Shown here piece by piece: positions 1 through 7,911 of a DNA stretch of 64,000 nucleotides (position 1 is its first letter; the number at the start of each line of letters is the position of its first letter). The position numbers were made by a program, and so were the translations under genes. The notes under the pieces are model-generated. The model had not been told where the DNA came from. It did no database searches and saw nothing but the letters and a program-made list of their open reading frames with translations. The DNA is from Paracoccaceae bacterium (GTDB taxonomy: Bacteria; Pseudomonadota; Alphaproteobacteria; Rhodobacterales; Rhodobacteraceae): assembly GCA_024304985.1 (NCBI GenBank), contig JAMWZC010000002.1, positions 372,001 through 436,000 of the forward strand, read 5' to 3'.

Positions 1-884
1 ATCCAGCGGTGGCCCAGTTCCTCTTTGATCAGGCTGAGATACACGAGCGCATCCTTGGCCTTGGAAATGCCACCCGCCGGTTTGTAGCCGATCTTGATCC
101 CCGTGCGTTCGTGATAGTCGCGGATGGCCCGGATCATCACAAGGCTGACGGGCAAAGTGGCGTTGATGCTTTCCTTGCCGGTCGAGGTTTTGATGAAATC
201 CGCCCCGCCCATCATGCAGACAAGGCTTGCGCGGGCGACGTTGCGCAGGCTGCCCAGTTCGCCTGTGGCAAGGATCGCTTTCACATGGGCATCGCCGCAG
301 GCCGCGCGCATCTGGCGCATCTCGTCATAGAGCGCCTGCCAGTTCCCGGTCAGGACGTGACGGCGAGAGATAACGATGTCGATTTCCCTTGCCCCTGCCT
401 TCACGCTCTCGCCGATCTCGGCAAGGCGCAGGTGAAAGGGCGACAACCCGGCCGGAAAGCCTGTTGAGACGGCGGCGACCGGGATTCCGCTGCCCTCCAG
501 TGCGCGAACAGCGGCAGGCACCATGTCGTGATAGACGCAGACTGCCCCGACGGTGATGTCAGGCATCCCCAGTGCCGCCAGCAGGTCAGGGCGCACGGGC
601 TGGCGTGCCTTGGCACAGAGCCGGGCGACACGTCCCTCGGTGTCGTCACCGGCCAAGGTGGTCAGATCAATGCAGGTGATTGCCTTCAGAAGCCATGCGG
701 CCTGATAATCCTGCTTGACCGACCGTCGCGTCCCAAGACTGGCCGCGCGCCGTTCTATGGCGGAACTGTTGGCCTGCACGGCGCGCACCCAATCCATATC
801 CAGCTCCATGCCGGGATTGCGTGTCTCGTGCGCAGGCAGGGTCTGGGGAAGATGCGTTGTTGGCACTGTAGGGGTTTGCTGCAT
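1..884 (-). CDS. deoC: Deoxyribose-phosphate aldolase (3' end outside window)
   Basis: Cleaves 2-deoxyribose 5-phosphate to glyceraldehyde 3-phosphate and acetaldehyde in cytosolic deoxynucleoside breakdown. The minus-strand frame contains the DERA hallmark FIKTSTGK, whose first Lys forms the Schiff base, and further on KPAGGI with the second active-site Lys. It runs off the left edge shortly after the segment LIKEELGHRW, so only the extreme C-terminus is missing. The chosen start gives about 20 residues before RNPGMELDMDW, typical of long alphaproteobacterial DeoC proteins. An in-frame ATG at 944 would add 20 residues, and neither start has a strong ribosome binding site. It is divergent from the metal transporter operon. 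Family identity is firm; the start is uncertain. Confidence 0.9.
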   Translation of the reverse strand, partial: MQQTPTVPTTHLPQTLPAHETRNPGMELDMDWVRAVQANSSAIERRAASLGTRRSVKQDYQAAWLLKAITCIDLTTLAGDDTEGRVARLCAKARQPVRPDLLAALGMPDITVGAVCVYHDMVPAAVRALEGSGIPVAAVSTGFPAGLSPFHLRLAEIGESVKAGAREIDIVISRRHVLTGNWQALYDEMRQMRAACGDAHVKAILATGELGSLRNVARASLVCMMGGADFIKTSTGKESINATLPVSLVMIRAIRDYHERTGIKIGYKPAGGISKAKDALVYLSLIKEELGHRW

Positions 885-974
885 GTCACACTCGGTTTCG
901 GCGTCGCGCCAAAGGTCGCATGTGCCCGGATCAGAGGCAAGCATGCCGCAACATTGCCATCACGACGTTTTGTT

Positions 975-991
975 TTGCGAATAATTCGCAA
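975..991. promoter_or_regulatory. Fur/Mur-like operator, copy 1
   Basis: TTGCGAATAATTCGCAA is a perfect 8-bp inverted repeat around one central base, directly upstream of the -35 box of the metal transporter operon. Size and form resemble alphaproteobacterial Fur-family (Fur/Mur/Irr) boxes. Which regulator binds is inference. Confidence 0.65.
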
Positions 992-996
992 TTACA

Positions 997-1025
997 TTGA
1001 CAAAGTTGCGAACCATTCTCAATAT
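997..1025 (+). promoter_or_regulatory. Sigma70-type promoter of the metal ABC operon
   Basis: TTGACA (997-1002) and CAATAT (1020-1025) are separated by 17 bp, close to the consensus. Transcription would start near 1032, leaving a leader of about 43 nt before the ATG at 1075. The spacer and -10 box are overlapped by operator copy 2. Confidence 0.65.
1006..1022. promoter_or_regulatory. Fur/Mur-like operator, copy 2
   Basis: TTGCGAACCATTCTCAA is an imperfect second copy of the 17-bp palindrome. It lies exactly 31 bp (about three helical turns) from copy 1, between the -35 box and the first bases of the -10 box, a position suited to repression. Confidence 0.6.
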
Positions 1026-1074
1026 CCGCCCAACGTCCCGCTGTTATCATGTCTTACGTTCAAAAGGTGACCCG

Positions 1075-2043
1075 ATGACCCTGACACGACGCCATGTCCT
1101 GACCGCCTTTGCCGCCAGCATCGCCGTGCCGCGCCTTGCCATGGCCCAGACCTCCCAACCTCCGTTGTCCATCGTTGCCACGACCGGGATGGTCGCAGAT
1201 GCGGCCCGGCAGGTGGGAGGAGATCTTGTCACCGTCACCGCGCTGATGGGGCCGGGGATCGACCCGCATTCCTATCGCCAGACCCGCAGCGACATTGTTG
1301 CCATGTCCCGTGCCGATCTGGTGCTTTGGCACGGGCTGTATCTTGAGGCACAGCTTGAAGATGTCCTTCTGGGTTTTGGCCGGACCCGCACTGTCGTTGC
1401 GGTGGGCGAGGCTGTTCCCGTGGCCGACCGGATCGCACATCCCGATTACGAGGGTCGCTTTGACCCACATGTCTGGATGGACCCCGATTTGTGGCGCCAT
1501 GTCGTGCTGGCCGTGCGCGACACCTTGAGCACCGCAAGACCTGACGAGGCCGACACCTTCGCCGCCAATGCCGAGGCGCATCTGGCCGATTTGACCCGAC
1601 TGTCTGCCTATAAGGCGCGGAGCCTGTCCTCGGTGCCCAAGGAGGCGCGGGTCTTGCTGACCGCCCATGACGCTTTCGGCTATTTCGGCCGCGCGCAAGG
1701 CTTTGAGGTGATGGGTATTCAAGGCATCTCGACCGAGTCCGAGGCAGGGCTGAACCGGATCGGTGAACTGGTCGACATGCTGGTTGAGCGCCAGATTGGT
1801 GCCGTGTTCGTGGAAAGCTCGGTGTCTGACCGAAATATCCGTGCGCTTATTGAAGGGGTGGCCGCCAAGGGCCATGCGGTGCGCGTCGGGGGCGAAGTTT
1901 ACTCGGACGCGATGGGGCCGGACGGCACCTATGAGGGCACCTATCTTGGCATGCTGGATCACAACATCTCGACCATCGCCGGTGCGTTGGGCGGTGATGT
2001 GCCGCCTCGCGGCATGGACGGCAAACTGAGCGCGGGTCTCTGA
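1075..2043 (+). CDS. troA: TroA-type Mn/Zn ABC transporter substrate-binding protein
   Basis: Periplasmic receptor of a manganese/zinc ABC importer (cluster A-I, TroA family). The 322-residue product starts with a twin-arginine-like signal (TRRHVLT, ending near AMAQ at 25). Predicted metal ligands are His65 (GIDPHSY), His132 (DPHVWMD), His198 (TAHDAFGYF) and Asp278 (YSDAMG). This His3-Asp set matches TroA rather than the His2-Glu-Asp set of PsaA-like Mn proteins, so the metal could be Mn or Zn. The start at 1075 has AAAGGTGA just upstream. A longer frame from 997 begins inside the -35 box and is not credible. It is the first gene of a four-gene operon, 2 bp ahead of the ATPase gene. Confidence 0.93.
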   Translation: MTLTRRHVLTAFAASIAVPRLAMAQTSQPPLSIVATTGMVADAARQVGGDLVTVTALMGPGIDPHSYRQTRSDIVAMSRADLVLWHGLYLEAQLEDVLLGFGRTRTVVAVGEAVPVADRIAHPDYEGRFDPHVWMDPDLWRHVVLAVRDTLSTARPDEADTFAANAEAHLADLTRLSAYKARSLSSVPKEARVLLTAHDAFGYFGRAQGFEVMGIQGISTESEAGLNRIGELVDMLVERQIGAVFVESSVSDRNIRALIEGVAAKGHAVRVGGEVYSDAMGPDGTYEGTYLGMLDHNISTIAGALGGDVPPRGMDGKLSAGL

Positions 2044-2045
2044 AA

Positions 2046-2873
2046 ATGGCGCATCCCCTGTCGACCCCACGGAGCCTGTTGCAAACGGAAGGTACGGTCG
2101 CCGCCACGCCGGCACCGCCCCCCGCCCTTCAGGTGGGAGGGCTGACCGTGGCCTATGGCGAAAAGCCCGTGGTGTTCTCCGTCGACATGTCGGTAGCGCA
2201 AGGCACGATGACCGCGATTGTCGGCCCGAATGGTGCGGGCAAGTCGACCTTGCTCAAAGCGGTTCTCGGATTGGTCAAACCCTTGTCGGGCGAGGTGCGC
2301 CTGTTCGGCCTGCCGCTGTCGCGCGCCAGGGACCGCGTGGCATATGTGCCGCAACGCGCCAGCGTTGACTGGGATTTCCCGGCCCGCGTGATTGACGTGG
2401 TGCTGATGGGGCTTCACCGCGAGTTGGGCCTGCTGCGTCGGGTCCGGCCCGCGCATCTGGACCGCGCCCGCGCGTGTCTGGCCCGTGTCGGGATGGAAGA
2501 TTTCGCTACCCGTCAGATCGGGCAACTGTCCGGCGGGCAGCAACAGCGCGTCTTTCTGGCCCGCGCCTTGGCGCAATCAGCGGACCTTTATCTGCTGGAC
2601 GAACCGTTCGCCGGCGTCGACGCCGCGACCGAGAAAGCCATCATCGCGGTTCTGAAAGACCTCAGGGCCGAGGGGCGCACCATCGTGGCCGTGCACCATG
2701 ACCTGTCAACGATCCGCGCCTATTTCGAACATATGTTCCTGATCAATATGCGTGCCATCGCCGCCGGTCCGGTTGCCGAGGTATTTACCGCCGCCAACCT
2801 CCAGCGCGCCTATGGGGGGCGACTGGGCGAGGCGCAGGTCGCAGGGATGCAGGCCGGGGATGCCACGCCATGA
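2046..2873 (+). CDS. troB: Mn/Zn ABC transporter ATP-binding protein (TroB type)
   Basis: Cytoplasmic ATPase that powers the metal importer. In the 275-residue product I see Walker [10 protein letters not shown] (around 60), the signature LSGGQQQR, Walker B LYLLDEPFAG and the H-loop VHHD, in the normal order. About 27 residues precede the conserved start of the ABC fold, so the true start could be later. It begins 2 bp after the receptor gene and overlaps the first permease gene by 4 bp (ATGA), indicating translational coupling. The membership and order match troABCD/sitABCD loci. Confidence 0.93.
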   Translation: MAHPLSTPRSLLQTEGTVAATPAPPPALQVGGLTVAYGEKPVVFSVDMSVAQGTMTAIVGPNGAGKSTLLKAVLGLVKPLSGEVRLFGLPLSRARDRVAYVPQRASVDWDFPARVIDVVLMGLHRELGLLRRVRPAHLDRARACLARVGMEDFATRQIGQLSGGQQQRVFLARALAQSADLYLLDEPFAGVDAATEKAIIAVLKDLRAEGRTIVAVHHDLSTIRAYFEHMFLINMRAIAAGPVAEVFTAANLQRAYGGRLGEAQVAGMQAGDATP

Positions 2874-4072
2874 TCTGGCAGGCGCTGACCTTGCAACTGG
2901 GATACAATGCCACGCTGGTGGCAATTGGTGCCACGATGCTGGGGATCGCCGCAGGGGTAACAGGCAGTTTTCTGTTCCTGCGTAAACGCGCCCTAGTCTC
3001 GGATGCGGTGTCCCACGCCACGCTGCCTGGGATCGGGCTTGCCTTCATCGTGATGGTCGCACTGGGCGGCGAGGGGCGTTTTCTGCCGGGGCTGATGCTG
3101 GGCGCTGCTGTGTCATCCGGTCTGGGTTTGCTGGTGATAGGCTGGATGATCCGCCGGACGCGCCTGACGGAAGACGCGGCGATCGGTGCTGTCTTGTCGG
3201 TGTTCTTTGGTGCAGGGATCGTGATCCTGACCGTGATCCAATCAATGCAGGCAGGCCGTCAGGCGGGGCTTGAATCTGTCCTGCTTGGATCGACCGCCGG
3301 GATGCTGCGCGCTGATGCGTTGGTGATCGCGGCGGGCGGGGCGCTTGTGCTGTTGCTGGTGATGCTGCTGCGTCGGCCGATGCTGGCGGTGGGGTTTGAC
3401 CCGGACTTCGCGGCGGTGACAGGCACGAATGTTGCGCGGATCGATCTGGCGATGATGGGTCTGGTCATGGCCGTGACCGTCTTGGGCATCACGACCGTGG
3501 GTCTGGTGCTGATCGTGGCGCTGCTGATCATCCCGGCGGTCACGGCGCGGCTCTGGACGGATAACGCGCTGCGGATGGTGGGGCTTGCGGGACTCGCTGG
3601 AGGGCTTGCCGCCTTTGTCGGCGCTGCAGTCTCGGCCACGGCGCCGGCCTTGCCTACAGGACCGATCATCGTGCTGGCCAGCTTCGTTCTCTTCGTTCTG
3701 TCGATCGCGCTGGCACCTGCGCGCGGTGGGGTGGCCTTGCTGCTGCGGCAGATGCGCTTTCGCCGCAGGGTGCATCGCCGTCAGGGGTTGCTTGCGCTGG
3801 CTGCGGGTCAGCCGATCCACGAACCCTTTACCTTGACACTTCTCGCCCGTGAAGGAATGGCCCGCGCCGATGGCGTTCCAACCGAGGCCGGGCGCATCGC
3901 CGCCGCCAAGGCGCTGCTGGACGAAGCGCGCTGGGCCGCCTTGCGCGGTGATCCGGCGCAGGGTCTGACTGCCAGTCGCTATGACGGGCTGACTCCGATC
4001 GAAACTGTCCTGACTCCGGACCAGATCGCCGAACTCGATCGCCACTTGCCGCGCCCGCAGGCGGTGATCTGA
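2870..4072 (+). CDS. troC: Mn/Zn ABC transporter permease with C-terminal domain (TroC/MntC type)
   Basis: First membrane subunit of the metal importer (ABC-3 family). Residues about 1-285 form the multi-helix permease, with the family segment LVSDAVSHATLPGIG near 40. The protein is 400 residues long. The last 110 or so are a soluble Arg/Ala-rich tail after FRRRVHRRQG, resembling the winged-helix-like extension of MntC/TroC permeases. That extension is absent from the sister permease downstream. It overlaps both neighbours (4 bp and 1 bp). The domain assignment of the tail is inference from position and length. Confidence 0.92.
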   Translation: MIWQALTLQLGYNATLVAIGATMLGIAAGVTGSFLFLRKRALVSDAVSHATLPGIGLAFIVMVALGGEGRFLPGLMLGAAVSSGLGLLVIGWMIRRTRLTEDAAIGAVLSVFFGAGIVILTVIQSMQAGRQAGLESVLLGSTAGMLRADALVIAAGGALVLLLVMLLRRPMLAVGFDPDFAAVTGTNVARIDLAMMGLVMAVTVLGITTVGLVLIVALLIIPAVTARLWTDNALRMVGLAGLAGGLAAFVGAAVSATAPALPTGPIIVLASFVLFVLSIALAPARGGVALLLRQMRFRRRVHRRQGLLALAAGQPIHEPFTLTLLAREGMARADGVPTEAGRIAAAKALLDEARWAALRGDPAQGLTASRYDGLTPIETVLTPDQIAELDRHLPRPQAVI

Positions 4073-4998
4073 TGGGGGCCGAGTTTGTCGCTCTATCCCT
4101 GACGCCGTTGCTGATTGGTGTGCTGGCCGCAGTCACCTGCGCCTTGCCGGGGAACTTCTTGTTGTTGCGGCGTCAGGCACTGATCGGGGATGCCATCAGC
4201 CATGTGGTCCTGCCGGGGATCGTGGTGGCATTCCTGCTGACGGGACGCGTCGCGGCGCTGCCCATGATGCTGGGGGCCGCCGGAGCCGCCCTTGTCTCGG
4301 TCGTGCTGATCGAAGCCGTGCGCCGCACCGCGCGGATCGAGGCGGGCGCGGCCATGGGGGTGATCTTCACCACGCTTTTCGCCGCGGGTGTCCTGCTTCT
4401 GGAACAATCGGATACCAGCGGAGTGCATCTGGATGTGGAACACGCACTCTATGGCAACCTGGAAAGCCTGATCTGGCTGGATGCCACGGGTTGGGCCTCG
4501 CTGCTGGATCCGGTGGCCTTGTCTGGTCTGCCGCCAGAATTGCCGCGCATGGCGGTGGCTCTCCTCATCGTGGCTCTGTCCATTGCTGTGATGTGGCGGC
4601 CGCTGGCGATTGCGACCTTCGACGAGGGTTTCGCCGCCACGCTCGGCCTGCCAGTCCGTGCAATCGGGCTGGCACTGGTGATGCTGGCGGCCTTGGCGGC
4701 CGTGGCGGCTTTCGACGCCGTCGGCTCGATCATCGTGATCGCCATGTTCATCTGCCCTCCCGCCGCCGCGCGGATGATGACCGACAGGTTACTGGCCCAG
4801 GCGGCGTGGAGCGTCGGATTTGCCATACTTTCAGCGGTTCTGGGATACGTGCTTGCCGGCTATGGTCCCCTATGGCTGGGTTTCGCCAATTCAGTCAGCG
4901 CGGCGGGCATGATCGCGACGGTTTCAGGTCTGATTCTTGGCGTCACGATGATGATCGGCCCCTGTCGCCGCCGCGCCGGGGGCGCCACCGTGCACTAA
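4072..4998 (+). CDS. troD: Mn/Zn ABC transporter permease (TroD type)
   Basis: Second ABC-3 family permease of the metal importer, 308 residues, hydrophobic throughout. It carries the paired motif LIGDAISHVVLPGIV near residue 38, matching the first permease. It starts at the overlapping TGATG with troC, so the two subunits are translated together, as expected for a heterodimeric channel. It is the last gene of the operon. Downstream is only the dispersed element at 5001-5033, then a convergent gene. Confidence 0.92.
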   Translation: MGAEFVALSLTPLLIGVLAAVTCALPGNFLLLRRQALIGDAISHVVLPGIVVAFLLTGRVAALPMMLGAAGAALVSVVLIEAVRRTARIEAGAAMGVIFTTLFAAGVLLLEQSDTSGVHLDVEHALYGNLESLIWLDATGWASLLDPVALSGLPPELPRMAVALLIVALSIAVMWRPLAIATFDEGFAATLGLPVRAIGLALVMLAALAAVAAFDAVGSIIVIAMFICPPAAARMMTDRLLAQAAWSVGFAILSAVLGYVLAGYGPLWLGFANSVSAAGMIATVSGLILGVTMMIGPCRRRAGGATVH

Positions 4999-5000
4999 GC

Positions 5001-5033
5001 TTTCCACTTGCCTGAAGTATCCCTGCCTGAGGC
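5001..5033 (-). repeat. Dispersed intergenic element, copy A (diverged)
   Basis: Read on the minus strand it gives GCCTCAGGCAGGGATACTTC followed by AGGCAAGTGGAAA. It aligns with the copies at 42109, 43397 and 60286 (GGGATATTT, spacer, GCAAGAAGA). It lies between two convergent gene ends. Confidence 0.5.
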
Positions 5034-5059
5034 GCCCTCCACCGCAAGGCACGTATGTC

Positions 5060-5770
5060 TCAGCGTGTTTTCTGCCGCAGCGCCATCAGCCCGTCCCGCG
5101 CGGCGTCGCTTGGGTTCAGGGTCTCGACCGGAACGCCCTGCGATGACAATGCTTCGGAATAGAGGCTGTTCTGCGCGATCACGATCACCTGCTGGCCCAG
5201 CCAATAGGGCCGCATCGCCGCCAGTTCCGCCCCCAAAAGATGCCCGGCCACAGCATCAGCCGACTCCGCGAGTTTTGCACTGCGCAGGTGCAGCGCCAGA
5301 CGCTCGGGTCGTGACATGGTGTCGGTCAGGGCCGCCAGATCGGCGTGATCGGCAGCCCCCAACGCGCGGGCCAGTTCCGGCGTCAGGGCAGACTGAAAAC
5401 TGACCACCTCTTCGGCGCTGATCTGACACCAGTGTGTGACTTCGGTCATGGGAAGGCAGATGACACCGTCCCAGTTCCGACGTGTTGCCAAGGCACCGGC
5501 AATCCGCAATCGGGCGACAGGGTCCAGATGGCCGCGCGGTCGGTCTTGTGTCATAGCGGGCATCGGCAAGGCGTCAGGCAGAACGGGCGCTGGCACGGGT
5601 AGGGCTGTGCATCCTCGGTCAACAGTCAGCACAGGCGCATCGCCCAACTGGGCCAGAACGGCGGCGAGGTTCTGGCCGGATGTAGCCGCGACGACGCTTG
5701 CTCCATCAAATCGCCAGCCGGAGGCAATGCCACCGTTGTCTTCGATCCCGATCCAGATGTCCTGTGTCAT
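5060..5770 (-). CDS. 2-dehydro-3-deoxygalactonokinase-like protein (short, divergent)
   Basis: Resembles the DgoK kinase family, which phosphorylates 2-keto-3-deoxygalactonate. Matching points are the stretch PAMTQDRPRGHLDPVARLRIAG, the core GVICLPMTEVTHWCQIS, then EEVVSFQSALTPEL, and a C-terminal Ala-rich region ending with a QGVPVETL segment. At 236 residues it is shorter than the roughly 300 usual for DgoK. The N-terminal phosphate-binding loop (normally DWGTTN-like) is degraded to IGIEDNGGIASGW, and the conserved GEE(T/S)Q motif is replaced. It may therefore have lost kinase activity. The start at 5770 (MTQDIW) is preferred, although the frame is open for 12 more codons. No sugar-acid genes lie nearby. 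Confidence 0.6.
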   Translation of the reverse strand: MTQDIWIGIEDNGGIASGWRFDGASVVAATSGQNLAAVLAQLGDAPVLTVDRGCTALPVPAPVLPDALPMPAMTQDRPRGHLDPVARLRIAGALATRRNWDGVICLPMTEVTHWCQISAEEVVSFQSALTPELARALGAADHADLAALTDTMSRPERLALHLRSAKLAESADAVAGHLLGAELAAMRPYWLGQQVIVIAQNSLYSEALSSQGVPVETLNPSDAARDGLMALRQKTR

Positions 5771-5815
5771 AGTGGTGCAGATAAGCGGCAGGCATGGTCC
5801 CGTCAATCGGCACGG

Positions 5816-7591
5816 TCAGGTGGTCGGGGCAGATGAACCTGCAGTCAGAGCGACTATTGCATCATATTGCGACAGGAACACGCGCCCTGACAGATCATCA
5901 AGGAAATGACTGCGTTTCAACCGGTCCATCACAGGGCCTTTCACCTCGGACAGGTGAAGGGTAATTCCCATGTCGCGCAAACGGGCATTGATCGCCTCAA
6001 GGCTTTCCAGCGCGGACATGTCGATCTCGTTCACGGCGGAACACATCAGCACTACATGCCGGATGGGCTGGTCACAGGTCACACGATTGGTGATGTAATC
6101 CTCAAGGAACCGGGCATTGGCGAAATAGAGGCTTTCGTCGATCCGCAGTGTCACGACCCCGGGATCGGTTTGAACCTTGTGGCGCAAAATATTGCGGAAA
6201 TGCTGGGTGCCGGGGACAAGACCGACCTCGGCGACATGGGGGCGCGATGTCTTGTAGAGAAACAGCGCCAACGACAGGATCACGCCTGCGGATACACCCA
6301 TTTCGACGCCAAGCCCCAACGTGATGGCGATGGTTGTGGCGACGGCGGCAAAGTCGATCCGCGAATAGGTCCAGCTGCGTTTCAGGATCGACAGATCCAC
6401 GAGGCTGAGGACCGCGACGATGATGGTTGCCGCCAATGTCGCCTTGGGCAGGAAATGCAGCAGCGGGGTCAGGAACATCGCGGCGAGCAGGATGCCGACG
6501 GCGGTAAAGGCCCCAGCGGCCGGAGTTTCGGCACCGGCGTCGAAATTCACCACCGAACGGGCAAAACCGCCCGTCACGGGATAGCCACCGGACAGCGCCG
6601 CCGCGATATTCGCCGTGCCAAGACCCACCAGTTCCTGATCCGGGTCGATCCGTTGGCGCTTCTTCGCGGCCAATGTCTGGGCGACCGAGACGGACTCGAC
6701 AAAGCCGATGACCGAGATCAGCAGCGCCGAGATGAAAAGCTGTCCCCAGACCTCGCCTGAAAAGCTGGGCAGTGTCAGCGGGGGCAATCCGCTGGGGATT
6801 GTGCCGACGATAGCCACACCCTTGCCCGCCAGATCGAAGGCCCAGACCGTCAGTGTGGTGACGGCCACAGCGGCCACGGGTCCGGCCTTGGCCAGCAGAT
6901 CGGCCAAGCGCGGGCGAAACCCTGCGCTGATGAGAAGCGGCTTGAGGCCCTTGCGGACCCAGAAAAGAAAAGTCGTCGTCATCACTCCGATCGTCACGGT
7001 TATCGGATTGATATCTGACAGGTTGACCCAAAGGTTGCCCAACAGTTGAACAAGTGAATGCCCACCGCCGCTGATGCCCAAAATCGTGCCGATCTGGCTG
7101 GCGGCAATCAGTAGGCCGGATGCCGTGATGAACCCGGCGATCACCGGATGGGACAGGAAATTGGCAAGAAACCCCAACCGGAATACACCCATCACGGTCA
7201 GGATCAGGCCTGACATGAAGGCCAGCGTGATCGCCGCCATGGCGTATTCGGCTGTGCCTTCCAGCGCCATGTTGCCCATAGCGGCGGCTGTCATCAGCGA
7301 GATGACCGCGACCGGCCCAACGGCCAGCGCGCGACTGGTGCCGAAGATCGCATAGGCCACCAGTGGCAGGATCGAAGCGTAAAGGCCCATTTCGGGCGGC
7401 AACCCCGCGAGCAGAGCATAGGCGAGGGACTGGGGGATCAGCATGATCGTGACGATCACAGCCGCTACCGTGTCGGATGTCAGCGTGTCACGGTCATAGG
7501 TTTTCGTCCATTGCAGGATTGGCAGGTGCCGTTCAAGTCTGCCACGCCCAAAACGCGACGTCCGAGAAGGCCGGGGCATGGAACTGGACAT
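5816..7591 (-). CDS. SulP family anion transporter with STAS domain
   Basis: Inner-membrane anion transporter of the SulP/SLC26 family; substrates in the family include sulfate and bicarbonate. The 591-residue product has the N-terminal family signature (IPQSLAYALLAGLPPEMGLY) near residue 60, then ten or more hydrophobic segments to about 430. A C-terminal STAS domain follows, with NEIDMSALESL around 525. The start at 7591 has AGGAAG upstream; the frame is open 17 codons further without a better site. It is transcribed away from the usp gene. The sequence does not settle the substrate: no cysteine or carbonic-anhydrase gene is adjacent. Confidence 0.88.
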   Translation of the reverse strand: MSSSMPRPSRTSRFGRGRLERHLPILQWTKTYDRDTLTSDTVAAVIVTIMLIPQSLAYALLAGLPPEMGLYASILPLVAYAIFGTSRALAVGPVAVISLMTAAAMGNMALEGTAEYAMAAITLAFMSGLILTVMGVFRLGFLANFLSHPVIAGFITASGLLIAASQIGTILGISGGGHSLVQLLGNLWVNLSDINPITVTIGVMTTTFLFWVRKGLKPLLISAGFRPRLADLLAKAGPVAAVAVTTLTVWAFDLAGKGVAIVGTIPSGLPPLTLPSFSGEVWGQLFISALLISVIGFVESVSVAQTLAAKKRQRIDPDQELVGLGTANIAAALSGGYPVTGGFARSVVNFDAGAETPAAGAFTAVGILLAAMFLTPLLHFLPKATLAATIIVAVLSLVDLSILKRSWTYSRIDFAAVATTIAITLGLGVEMGVSAGVILSLALFLYKTSRPHVAEVGLVPGTQHFRNILRHKVQTDPGVVTLRIDESLYFANARFLEDYITNRVTCDQPIRHVVLMCSAVNEIDMSALESLEAINARLRDMGITLHLSEVKGPVMDRLKRSHFLDDLSGRVFLSQYDAIVALTAGSSAPTT

Positions 7592-7642
7592 GAGGGCAAT
7601 CTTCCTGAAGTCGTGCCGGACCGGAAGGTGCCAGCAAGTCAA

Positions 7643-7652
7643 ACATATATGT
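7643..7652. promoter_or_regulatory. AT-rich palindrome upstream of SulP gene
   Basis: ACATATATGT, a perfect 10-bp palindrome preceded by CAA, lies 52 bp upstream of the SulP start. A matching inverted copy is at 7835-7846. The 320-bp gap 7592-7911 between the two divergent genes holds no credible gene. Confidence 0.35.
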
Positions 7653-7834
7653 CAGTTAGAATGTGATGTTCAACCACGGTCACACTGCGGGCCCCAGAGG
7701 GGTAGCAAGGGTCATCTGATGCCATCCAGGTTTGGGACAAAATATGCAGGTCTCGCAGTATGGCAGCCATTCAGCCTTCGATTCAGCAAAACAAAGGCCG
7801 ATTGACCTGAAGCAGCGGCGATTACAGGAACACG

Positions 7835-7846
7835 TCATATATGTTT
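7835..7846. promoter_or_regulatory. AT-rich palindrome upstream of usp gene
   Basis: TCATATATGTTT is an inverted near-copy of the motif at 7641-7652 (AAACATATATGT). It lies 66 bp upstream of the usp start and may be a shared operator of the divergent pair. Confidence 0.35.
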
Positions 7847-7911
7847 CAAACCCCTCCTGCGCTAAACTGTCGCGGTATCTTTCGATACAAGCCAACATGC
7901 AGGAGGGACAG

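Noticed and set aside
997-1074. Longer open frame upstream of the metal receptor gene
   Set aside because: It would start inside the -35 box of the promoter. The ATG at 1075 has a good ribosome binding site and begins the signal peptide.
1060-2115. 351-codon minus-strand open frame opposite the metal receptor
   Set aside because: His/Gly/Gln-rich translation without any motif; it mirrors the codon bias of the real gene.
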